A DNA stretch of 14,399 nt from Acidobacteriota bacterium. GTDB lineage: Bacteria > Acidobacteriota > Terriglobia > Terriglobales > SCQP01. Below the pieces are notes generated by a model. It saw nothing but the letters and a program-made list of their open reading frames with translations, ran no database searches and was not told the DNA's origin. The stretch is taken from the NCBI GenBank assembly GCA_021823305.1, contig JAKAOE010000002.1, forward strand, positions 1 through 14,399, written 5' to 3'. Each line of letters starts with the position of its first letter. Position 1 is the first letter of the stretch. The position numbers were made by a program, and so were the translations under genes. Below, one piece after another: positions 1-6,504 of this stretch.

Positions 1-50
1 TCCGATCTCGCCACGGCGGCGAAGTGCAAGGGTCGAAATGCAGCCTTCAT
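1..50 (-). CDS. N-terminal fragment of an unidentified gene running off the left edge
   Basis: On the minus strand an ATG at 50-48 opens a frame without a stop to the window edge. It begins MKAAFRPLHFAAVARS, which is only 16 complete codons. An AGGAGA Shine-Dalgarno (55-60 read on the minus strand) lies five bases from the ATG when AGGAG is counted, which is an excellent spacing. The start is 22 nt after the stop codon of the propeller gene on the same strand, so the two are probably co-transcribed. Sixteen residues are too few to recognise a family. The start is supported by the ribosome-binding site and operon-like spacing alone; it could still be a chance ATG. Confidence 0.5.
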   Translation of the reverse strand, partial: MKAAFRPLHFAAVARS

Positions 51-72
51 TGGTTCTCCTGTGGAACGGTAC

Positions 73-3000
73 CTAGTTTTGTGGAGCAGGCGCGGCCGCG
101 GCCAGGATGGCGGGCGGACGGCCAAGGGAGACGGGGGCGCCGGCCACCACGGTCACCCCGTTGTGCGCCAGCGCGATGCGGTTGTAGGCCACGACGCCAT
201 TCTTCAGCAGCGCGTCATAACGGTTGAGATAGTCCTCCAGTTTTACGCGGTCGCGCGCCCAATCCTTCAGGTCCTGGGCGTGGGGCATCTGATTGACGCC
301 GCCGCTGACGCGGTGGAAGATGCCGTTGAACTCGGCGGCGAACATGGTGATCCCGCCGTAATCCTCGTGCCGGGGTCCGGGATTCAATTTCGCCTGCAGC
401 GCCTCGACCCGCTTGCGCAGCGCCGCCGCCTGGGCGAGCTGCGGCCGGTAGGCGGCCTCGGCGCGGAACGGCGCCAGGTTGCGCGCGACCGCCGCCAGCT
501 GCCGGTTCAGGCTCTGCAGCCCGTCGAGCATGCGGTTCATGGCGTCAATGTCCGGCTGCATGGCGCGCCCCGCCGCCAGCGTCGCCCGCAGCGCCGCCAT
601 GTTGTCCGGAATGCGCGGATCGTCGTGCAACTCCACCCAGTGCGACTGCGGCGCCAAGCCGGGCACGTGCACCGTGATCCGGTAGCGTCCCGGCAGCGCC
701 CGCAGGCCGCCGCCGCCGAAGCCGCCGCCGCCGCCCGGCGGCTTCACCGGCGAGGGCGCGTAGTTGCCCGTCCAGTAGGCCTCGTCCACGCCTTTGCGTC
801 CGGAGGCATGAATGGTCGTCACCGGGCGGCCCTGGGCGTCGCTGACGTCAATCGTCACCGGCCCGCGCTGCGGGGGCGGCAGCGAAATACCGTACTCCCG
901 CGCCAGCCCCGCGCGCCGGCGCAGCGCCGCGGCCTGCACCGTTGTGGCCGCCGGCGGCCGGCCGTGCACCGCCTGCGCCAGGTTATAGGCGATCACGGCG
1001 CCGTTGGGCGGGCTCGCGACCGGAAAGGCGAAGGGGTTCTCGCCCAGTCCAATTCCGCCACCGCGCCTACCCTGGTAGCGGTAAGCCGGCAGCATGGGGA
1101 AAAACGTAAACGGCGCCGCCGCCACTGCGGGGCTGGCCATGCGCTCCCACGGCGTCAGGTTGTCGAGGATCCAGATGCCGCGCCCATGCGAGCCCAGAAT
1201 CAGCCCGTGCGTGCGCGGCACGAACTTCAGGTCGTAGAGCACCATGGTCGGCAGGTTGGCGCGCACGTGATGCCAGTTGGCCCCGTCGTCGCTCGAAAGA
1301 TACAGGCCGTAGTCGGTGCCCAGCGCCAGGAAGCCTCTCCGGTCCGGGTCCTCGCGGATGACGTGCGCCGGATAGTTATCCGGCAGGCCGGCGTCGATCT
1401 CGGTCCAGGTCTTGCCCCCGTCGTGCGTCTTGTAGACGTAGGGGCGGTCGTCATTCATTTCGTGCCGGTCGTAGGCAATGTAGCAGGAATTGGCGTCGAA
1501 CGGCGAGACCCCGATCTGCTGCAGCCGGCCCCAAGGCTTGAGGCCGGCGATGTTATGGCTGACGTCGGTCCAGGTCTTGCCGCCGTCGTGCGTCACCTGG
1601 ACGTGGCCGTCGTCGGTGCCCACCCAAATGGTGTTGGGGTCGGTGGGCACCAGTCCGATGGAAAGGATGGTCTCGGCGGTTTCGGCGCCGGTCATATCCA
1701 AATCGATCGGCCCGCCCGAGGGCTGCATCCACTTCTTGTTGTCGGAAGTGAGGTCGGGGCTGATCGCGGTCCAGTCGTGGCCGCCGTTGACGCTCTTGAA
1801 GAGCTTGTTGGCGCCCATATAGACGACGTTCGGGTTGTGCGGGTCCACCGCAATGGGCGTGGTCCAGTTGAAGCGCGCCGGCATGTTGTAGACGTAGTTC
1901 GACTCACCCGCGGTCCCCGTGCTCAGGGGCTTGACCCCGACGGCAACGCCGGTGGCGAGGTTAAACCGCTCGGCGTCCCCCTCCTGCGACTCGGCGTAGA
2001 CGATGTTCGGATCGCTGGGTGCGGGCACCACGTACTGCCCGTCGCCGCCCACCAACCGGCGCCAGCCCGAGGGGCGCGCCTGCGGCTGCGAGGGGCCGCA
2101 CCAGCCGCCGTTGTCCTGCAGGCCGACGCAGATGTGGAACGGCATCTCGTCGTCCACGTGAATCGAATACCCCTCTTCCAGCGTCAGGTTGGCGGTGTGC
2201 ATCCAGTGCAACCCGCCGTCGTCGGAGAGGTTCACGCCGCCGTCATCGCCCTCGATCATGCGGCGCGGGTTGCGCGGATCGATCCACATCGCGTGGTGGT
2301 CCCAATGCAGCGTGTTTCCCACCACCCGCGCCGTCTTCCCGCCGTCGGAGGAGTAGGACAGGTGCACCGACAGGAAGTAGATGTCGTCGGGGTTGTCGGG
2401 CATCACCTCGAACCGGCTGAAGTAGAACGGGCGCGAGTTGAGCTGGTAGTTGTTGCTCACCATCGTCCAGTGCGCGCCGGCATCGTCCGAACGCCAGAAG
2501 ACGCCGCGCTTGGCCTGGATCTCGGCGTAGAGCAGGTTGGGCCGGCTGGGCGCGAACTCGAGCGCGATGCGCCCGTAGGGCTTGGCCGGCAACCCGCCCT
2601 GGTTAAGCTGATGCCAAGTGGCGCCGCCGTCGGTGGATTGGTAGATGCCGCTGGCGTCGCCGCCGTCGTCCAGGCCCCAGGGATGGCGCACCGTCTGCCA
2701 CATCGCCGCCACCAGCACGCGCGGGTTGCCGGGCTGCATCTTCAGGTCAATCGCGCCGGTGGTGTCGTTGAGGTAGAGCACCTTCTGCCAGGTTCGGCCG
2801 CCGTCCAGAGTGCGGAAGACGCCGCGCTCCGTGTTCGGCCCGAAGGCATGGCCGAGGACCGCGACCCAGACCTCATCGGGGTTGTCGGGGTTGACGACGA
2901 TTTTGGCGATCTGGCCGGCATTGTGGAAGTACTGCGCCCCCATCTCGGTGAACGTCTGCCCGCCGTCGGGGGAGAAGTACAAGCCGTGGCCGTCAATCAC

Positions 3001-3345
3001 GTCGTTGCGGACGTTCGACTCGCCGGTTCCCACCCAAAGCAGGCTCGGGTTGGACGGCGCCAGCGCCAGCGCGCCGATGGATTCGGTGCTGTAATGCTGG
3101 AAGATCGGAGTCCAACCGAAGCCGCCGTTGGTGGTCTTCCAGACGCCACCGCCCGCCGCGCCGACATAGTAGACATCCGGCTGGCCAGGGACGCCCACCA
3201 CGCAGCACACCCGCCCGCCGCCGATCGCCGGGCCGAGCTGGCGGAAGTGCATGCCCTGCTGTGCCGATAATCCGGCGGTCAACCCCAATGAGGCCAACAG
3301 CGCCAACCCACAGCCGGCGCCAACCCGTGGACGCATCCAACCCAT
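73..3345 (-). CDS. Secreted Asp-box (VPS10/sortilin-like, BNR) beta-propeller protein
   Basis: 1090 residues. Residues 1-29 form a signal peptide (arginines, hydrophobic GLALLASLGLTAG, likely cleavage LSA|QQ), so the protein acts outside the cytoplasm. Eleven Asp-box motifs (S/T-x-D-G-G-x-x-W type) lie near residues 71, 125, 179, 237, 286, 332, 374, 518, 585, 640 and 684. They indicate two seven-bladed-type propellers like those of sortilin/VPS10 and sialidase-like proteins. A GSHGRGIWILDNL segment near 718-730 closes the propeller region. A glycine-rich linker (870-880), a short beta domain with LPGRYRITV and a helical C-terminal region (910-1050) follow. The family is common in Acidobacteriota and Bacteroidota and is often labelled 'glycosyl hydrolase' or 'sialidase'. 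No glycosidase catalytic set was recognised, so binding or scaffolding is as likely as catalysis. The start at 3345 was chosen because GAGG lies ten bases upstream and the signal peptide follows; an open frame continues upstream to 3675 but has no signal and runs into the next gene. Confidence 0.92.
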   Translation of the reverse strand: MGWMRPRVGAGCGLALLASLGLTAGLSAQQGMHFRQLGPAIGGGRVCCVVGVPGQPDVYYVGAAGGGVWKTTNGGFGWTPIFQHYSTESIGALALAPSNPSLLWVGTGESNVRNDVIDGHGLYFSPDGGQTFTEMGAQYFHNAGQIAKIVVNPDNPDEVWVAVLGHAFGPNTERGVFRTLDGGRTWQKVLYLNDTTGAIDLKMQPGNPRVLVAAMWQTVRHPWGLDDGGDASGIYQSTDGGATWHQLNQGGLPAKPYGRIALEFAPSRPNLLYAEIQAKRGVFWRSDDAGAHWTMVSNNYQLNSRPFYFSRFEVMPDNPDDIYFLSVHLSYSSDGGKTARVVGNTLHWDHHAMWIDPRNPRRMIEGDDGGVNLSDDGGLHWMHTANLTLEEGYSIHVDDEMPFHICVGLQDNGGWCGPSQPQARPSGWRRLVGGDGQYVVPAPSDPNIVYAESQEGDAERFNLATGVAVGVKPLSTGTAGESNYVYNMPARFNWTTPIAVDPHNPNVVYMGANKLFKSVNGGHDWTAISPDLTSDNKKWMQPSGGPIDLDMTGAETAETILSIGLVPTDPNTIWVGTDDGHVQVTHDGGKTWTDVSHNIAGLKPWGRLQQIGVSPFDANSCYIAYDRHEMNDDRPYVYKTHDGGKTWTEIDAGLPDNYPAHVIREDPDRRGFLALGTDYGLYLSSDDGANWHHVRANLPTMVLYDLKFVPRTHGLILGSHGRGIWILDNLTPWERMASPAVAAAPFTFFPMLPAYRYQGRRGGGIGLGENPFAFPVASPPNGAVIAYNLAQAVHGRPPAATTVQAAALRRRAGLAREYGISLPPPQRGPVTIDVSDAQGRPVTTIHASGRKGVDEAYWTGNYAPSPVKPPGGGGGFGGGGLRALPGRYRITVHVPGLAPQSHWVELHDDPRIPDNMAALRATLAAGRAMQPDIDAMNRMLDGLQSLNRQLAAVARNLAPFRAEAAYRPQLAQAAALRKRVEALQAKLNPGPRHEDYGGITMFAAEFNGIFHRVSGGVNQMPHAQDLKDWARDRVKLEDYLNRYDALLKNGVVAYNRIALAHNGVTVVAGAPVSLGRPPAILAAAAPAPQN

Positions 3346-3403
3346 AGAGCGCGATCCTCGCAAGCGCAACAATATCACAGCGTGCGCGGAAGATATACCC
3401 GAC

Positions 3404-3424
3404 GCGAGGCCGCCGCGGCCTCGC
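3404..3424. repeat. Perfect 9-bp inverted repeat (hairpin) in the 152-nt gap
   Basis: GCGAGGCCG (3404-3412) and its exact reverse complement CGGCCTCGC (3416-3424) are separated by CCG. The hairpin sits between the stop of the 808-residue nuclease-like gene (3498) and the start of the propeller gene (3345), both on the minus strand. It could be a structured 5' leader of the propeller mRNA or a weak terminator of the nuclease gene. No T-run follows on either strand, so a canonical intrinsic terminator is unlikely. A TGTGATATT stretch (minus strand, 3371-3380 region) near the propeller start resembles an extended -10 box but no convincing -35 was found. A 10-nt palindrome CCCGGCCGGG lies at 3451-3460. 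Confidence 0.5.
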
Positions 3425-3497
3425 ACACTTCCGCAAAACAGGTATACGTACCCGGCCGGGCGCGGGTTACAGGCCAGCCGGCGCGAGGCAGCGCGGC

Positions 3498-5924
3498 CTA
3501 GGCGCCCGAGGCTGCCACGGGCTGGACGCCGCGTGCTTCCGGGAGCCCGAGGTACACCTGTTGCGTGAGGTCGGCAAGGCACCAAGGATCGGCGAAATCC
3601 CGCCGCTGGTCCGCAGCGAACTCGGCCCGCTTCCCACCTGACTGCGTCCAGGACGCCTCGACGCTGTGGGTACAAAAGAGCTCGGTGCCGGTAAGAATGA
3701 TTATCGGGGCTGTTCTAAGCTTCGCGCCGCCGCGCGCGGCCGAAACGAAACTGCGGATCCGCCGCACCTCGGCGTCTTCGAGCTTCTCCCTCATCGTTGC
3801 GAAAGCCACGAACGCGTGCGGGAACCGCGCCCAGAGCCGCCAAAGCCTAACTACGTCCAATCGCTGGAGGGAGCTGCGTCCGAAGCTTTTCGCCTCGCCG
3901 AAGATAAGCGCCGGCTCAGCATCGTGCGTCGTCGCGGACAGTCGTGGTCGGTACCAGAGCGCAAAGTCGCATTCGACCTTCCGCTTGGCTTCGTACACGT
4001 TCCTAAGCACCAGCTCGAGCCCAGCCGCGTAGGTGACGTCTGCCCCAAACACGTCAAGCCGACGCGCGAAGAGCGAGATCGCCAGGGCGACGGCGTAGGC
4101 ACCGTCAGCGTAACCCGGCTTGCTGAACGGGCCAGTAACGCGGTAATGCCACGGCGATCTCCGAAGGTCAAGCGTCCCCTCAGGGAACGTAAAGGACCCC
4201 AGGCAGCCGTCACAAACGAGCGCCTGCCTGAGCTCGGTGGCTGCGTACCAGTTGGCCTCTGAGCACTTGGGGCACTTGATTTCCAGGCCAAGGCGTGCGG
4301 CCCCGCAGTCAACGAAATTAGCGATGCCGGGGACGACGGCAGGCCGTGTTTTCGACCTCTCCGCACGTTCATTCAGGAGGCCTGCCCACCGGGCGTGGTG
4401 GGCAGATTTCGTCCTTTTCCGCGCAACCTCGTCCAGAAACTCCAGGGTTCTCTTGTCCTGGATGATGAACGTGCCCCGCGTTCCCCCGAGACGCTCAAGG
4501 ACCTGATCCGCTGCCCGGCCGGCGCTCGATCGCGTAGCTGGGGTTCCCCGGTCGCTCAGCCACGCTGTCAGGGCTTCCGGACCCGTCATCAGTCTGAACA
4601 GCCAGCGGTCATGTTTGAAGTTCATCAGAGGCACAAGCCCCTCGCGGGAGACCAAGCATGGTGCGCCGGCGGACCCGAAGCGGCGTGGCTTCGTCGCGTC
4701 GAAATCCGGTGGGACCAGGAGGGCCAAGGTCTCCGGCTCGCCCCACGGCGCGCTAAAGGTGAGGACGTTCGCCCAACGTGCGGCCCTGGCATCGCCAAAT
4801 TCGTCGGCAAAGGGCGGCGCCAAGGCCGGTGGCTGGCAAAGCCGGTCGTCCGGCAGCTCTAGGTCGGAGCTCGTCCGCCCGGCCGAAACGCTGACACGCT
4901 GAGGTCGCGGCGGCGCCATCCTGTCCCAAGGGTTCCGCCGCCCGATCCAAAGGTCCGGGCAGCAGCCGAAGCTGTACTCAAGGCCGAAGCCCGCCTCCTT
5001 CAGCCTCGCCTGTCCGGCTTGATAATCCGCGCGGCCATGCGCACCAAGCACGGACCGCCCGAATATCACTTCGAGCAGCGGCAACCCCTGCGCTCGCACA
5101 GAAACGGTTGGGGCGACGGCGGACAGCGCGTCCTGCGCCGCCCGCAGCCAGTTGAGGTTTACTGGCAACACGTTGCGCCAAACCTGGCGGAGGTTCCAGC
5201 AGTCGATAAGGTCCAGCGGGCTCGTGGGGTCAGCGATGAACGCAACGACTCTGCCCATCTGTGAGTGAAAGACCGTCTCGCACGCCTCGCCAGTAAAGGT
5301 AAGGGGCGTCGCGAACCGCTCGCCCACTGCCTTGGCCCAAGCCTCCGCAGTCTGCGGGAACTCCGCCGCGGCGAAGCTTTCGCGAAAAGCCCTCGCAAAT
5401 TGGGCAAGCGGGCCGCCCTCGGGAAAACCGCCGAACGCCATTTCCGTGAACGGGGAGTCGGGGCCGCCCCGCTCGAACACTCCTACGTGCCGCTCCAGGC
5501 TGGGCTGGAATTTAAACTCGCGGTTCCAGATCGCCTGATAGGCCCCGCGACAGTCGAGCCCGAACGGGATGTGCGGCCGCTCCTCGAAATAGTCGTCGAG
5601 GCGCGCAGCTCGTGCGCGCATGAAATCAAGCTTTAGCTCGTGTACGCCAGCCTTTTCTGCAAGGCCCGGGCGCGACTCGACGAAGACGTCCGGCTCGAAG
5701 AAGCTGATGTAACCGGCGGCCAGCTGCGCGGGGCTCGGGTCAACGGCCGGGTGGAACCGCCACGCTTCCGGGAGCTCCTCGCACACGGGAATGATCGGGT
5801 TGAACGCGCCACCCCACAGACACGTGCATAGCTGGAATATGCGCCGCACAGAGTCGAGATCCGTCGGCTCGACCAGGAATCCGATCCTAGTCGGACGAAG
5901 GCGCACTGAAACCGAAACGCGCAC
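3498..5924 (-). CDS. Unrecognised 808-residue protein: zinc ribbon plus PD-(D/E)XK nuclease domain
   Basis: I do not recognise the full-length family. Residues 9-47 carry a conserved-looking block: RPTRIGFLVEPTDLDSVRR, then CLWGGAFNPIIPV. A second block, DPTSPLDLIDCWNLR (232-246), has the look of a fold core. A four-cysteine zinc ribbon follows: C551-P-K-C554 and C571-D-G-C574. The C-terminal domain (about 585-755) ends a strand with ECDFALW (D653), and LIFGEAKSFGR gives E677-A-K679. This D...ExK arrangement is the PD-(D/E)XK restriction-endonuclease-like core. No signal peptide or membrane segment is seen, so it should be cytoplasmic. The start is a GTG at 5924 just before the RPTRIGFLV block; no Shine-Dalgarno precedes it, but TATTCT lies six bases upstream, so the mRNA may be leaderless. 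Its divergent neighbour is a HicBA toxin-antitoxin locus, which suggests a defence or mobile-element role. Nuclease activity is inferred from the motif; DNA or RNA as target is unknown. Confidence 0.85.
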   Translation of the reverse strand: MRVSVSVRLRPTRIGFLVEPTDLDSVRRIFQLCTCLWGGAFNPIIPVCEELPEAWRFHPAVDPSPAQLAAGYISFFEPDVFVESRPGLAEKAGVHELKLDFMRARAARLDDYFEERPHIPFGLDCRGAYQAIWNREFKFQPSLERHVGVFERGGPDSPFTEMAFGGFPEGGPLAQFARAFRESFAAAEFPQTAEAWAKAVGERFATPLTFTGEACETVFHSQMGRVVAFIADPTSPLDLIDCWNLRQVWRNVLPVNLNWLRAAQDALSAVAPTVSVRAQGLPLLEVIFGRSVLGAHGRADYQAGQARLKEAGFGLEYSFGCCPDLWIGRRNPWDRMAPPRPQRVSVSAGRTSSDLELPDDRLCQPPALAPPFADEFGDARAARWANVLTFSAPWGEPETLALLVPPDFDATKPRRFGSAGAPCLVSREGLVPLMNFKHDRWLFRLMTGPEALTAWLSDRGTPATRSSAGRAADQVLERLGGTRGTFIIQDKRTLEFLDEVARKRTKSAHHARWAGLLNERAERSKTRPAVVPGIANFVDCGAARLGLEIKCPKCSEANWYAATELRQALVCDGCLGSFTFPEGTLDLRRSPWHYRVTGPFSKPGYADGAYAVALAISLFARRLDVFGADVTYAAGLELVLRNVYEAKRKVECDFALWYRPRLSATTHDAEPALIFGEAKSFGRSSLQRLDVVRLWRLWARFPHAFVAFATMREKLEDAEVRRIRSFVSAARGGAKLRTAPIIILTGTELFCTHSVEASWTQSGGKRAEFAADQRRDFADPWCLADLTQQVYLGLPEARGVQPVAASGA

Positions 5925-5998
5925 TCAAAGAGAATAGCGCGGGGGGCGGCTTGCCCGTCGGTTGACATCCGGCGCGCCTCTGATACGTTGGAGGTGGT
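5925..5998. promoter_or_regulatory. 74-nt divergent promoter region between nuclease-like gene and hicB
   Basis: Toward hicB (plus strand) a perfect TTGACA -35 lies at 5962-5967. The best -10 is TACGTT at 5984-5989 (16-nt spacer, keeps TA...T); TGATAC at 5981-5986 is only 13 nt away. Toward the nuclease-like gene (minus strand) TATTCT at 5936-5931 is a fair -10, and its expected start point falls on the GTG itself. A GGCGCGCC palindrome (5971-5978) sits between the hicB -35 and -10 and is a possible operator. GGAGG at 5990-5994 precedes the hicB ATG by four bases. Whether GGAGG is used or the transcript starts after it cannot be settled by reading. Both directions share the same short DNA, so their expression may be linked. 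Confidence 0.4.
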
Positions 5999-6262
5999 AT
6001 GGTGCCCGCCGGGCCAAGGGAGTCGGCAGTCCGGTCGTTCGTGCTGCGGGTTGTACTCGAGCAGGACGAAGACGTTTGGCGCGCCTACATTCCCGAGCTC
6101 GAGGCCAAGGGCGCCGCAACTTGGGGGACGACGCGGGAAGACGCTCTCCGCAACATCCAGGAAGTCGCGCAGATGGTGCTGGAGTCGCTGCGGGATGACG
6201 GCGAGCCGTTGCCGCCAAGCGTCACGGTCTCCGAGGAACCGGTTGTCGCTGTTAGCCTGTGA
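5999..6262 (+). CDS. hicB: HicB-family antitoxin
   Basis: 87 residues. The core FVLRVVLEQDEDVWRAYIPE followed by LEAKGAATWGTTREDALRNI and a QEVAQMVLESL helix matches the partial RNase-H-like fold of the short HicB antitoxins. These bind and neutralise the mRNA interferase HicA. The protein ends soon after the fold (VTVSEEPVVAVSL), so it is the short form without an obvious C-terminal DNA-binding domain. ATG at 5999 was chosen because GGAGG lies just upstream; GTG at 6002 is an in-frame alternative. Its TGA overlaps the GTG of hicA by four bases (GTGA, 6259-6262), the usual translational coupling. The order here is antitoxin first. It is transcribed away from the nuclease-like gene. With its toxin partner frameshifted it may now be an orphan antitoxin, or it may serve to block related HicA toxins. 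Confidence 0.9.
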   Translation: MVPAGPRESAVRSFVLRVVLEQDEDVWRAYIPELEAKGAATWGTTREDALRNIQEVAQMVLESLRDDGEPLPPSVTVSEEPVVAVSL

Positions 6263-6493
6263 ACATCGACTACGGCCGGCTCCGCTCGGTCACCGCCCGT
6301 CATCTCATTGCCGCCCTAGAGCGCGACGGCTTCTCGCTAGCACGCCAGAAGGGCAGCCATCGGCATTTTCCGGCATGCCGACGGCCGCCGGGTCACGCTC
6401 TCCCTCCACCACGCATCGGACACATTCCGCCCGGGCACGCTCCAGGCGCGATGGGCGGACGACGGCCTGCGCCGGCTTGGTCTCGCTGTATAA
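6259..6493 (+). pseudogene. hicA: HicA-family toxin, disrupted by a +1 frameshift
   Basis: HicA toxins are small double-stranded-RNA-binding-fold mRNA interferases. From GTG 6259 the frame reads MNIDYGRLRSVTARHLIAAL and then ERDGFSLARQKGSHRHF. It keeps the GSH histidine that is catalytic in this family. After TTT at 6367-6369 the family sequence continues only one base out of frame, from 6371: RHADGRRVTLSLHHASDTF, RPGTLQARWADDGLRRLGLA, ending TAA at 6491-6493. One extra base in CATTTTCCGG (6364-6373) explains the break; removing it gives GSHRHFRHADGRRVTL without a gap. The repaired protein would have 77 residues. The segment between RPGTLQ and ARWADDGLRRLGL also looks a few residues shorter than usual for this family, from memory, which suggests a second, in-frame loss. 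The unrepaired frame runs on for hundreds of codons antisense to the TonB receptor. A sequencing error or a UUU-C frameshift site are alternatives. Confidence 0.8.
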
Positions 6494-6504
6494 GACCCGG
6501 CGGC

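Noticed and set aside
61..3270. A 1069-codon open frame on the plus strand across the propeller gene
   Set aside because: It is exactly antisense to a gene with a signal peptide and eleven Asp-boxes. Its translation is rich in Arg, His, Val and Gly without family features. Long antisense frames are expected in GC-rich coding DNA.
3404..3424. The hairpin as an intrinsic terminator
   Set aside because: No T-tract follows on either strand; it is kept only as an inverted repeat of unknown role.
3487..3516. GGCAGC...GCTGCC inverted repeat spanning the stop of the nuclease-like gene as a terminator
   Set aside because: Only a six-base stem with an 18-nt loop, and no T-run after it on the minus strand.
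3346..3675. A 110-residue N-terminal extension of the propeller protein
   Set aside because: It is arginine-rich, runs into the end of the nuclease-like gene and would bury the signal peptide. A ribosome-binding site and signal peptide support the start at 3345.
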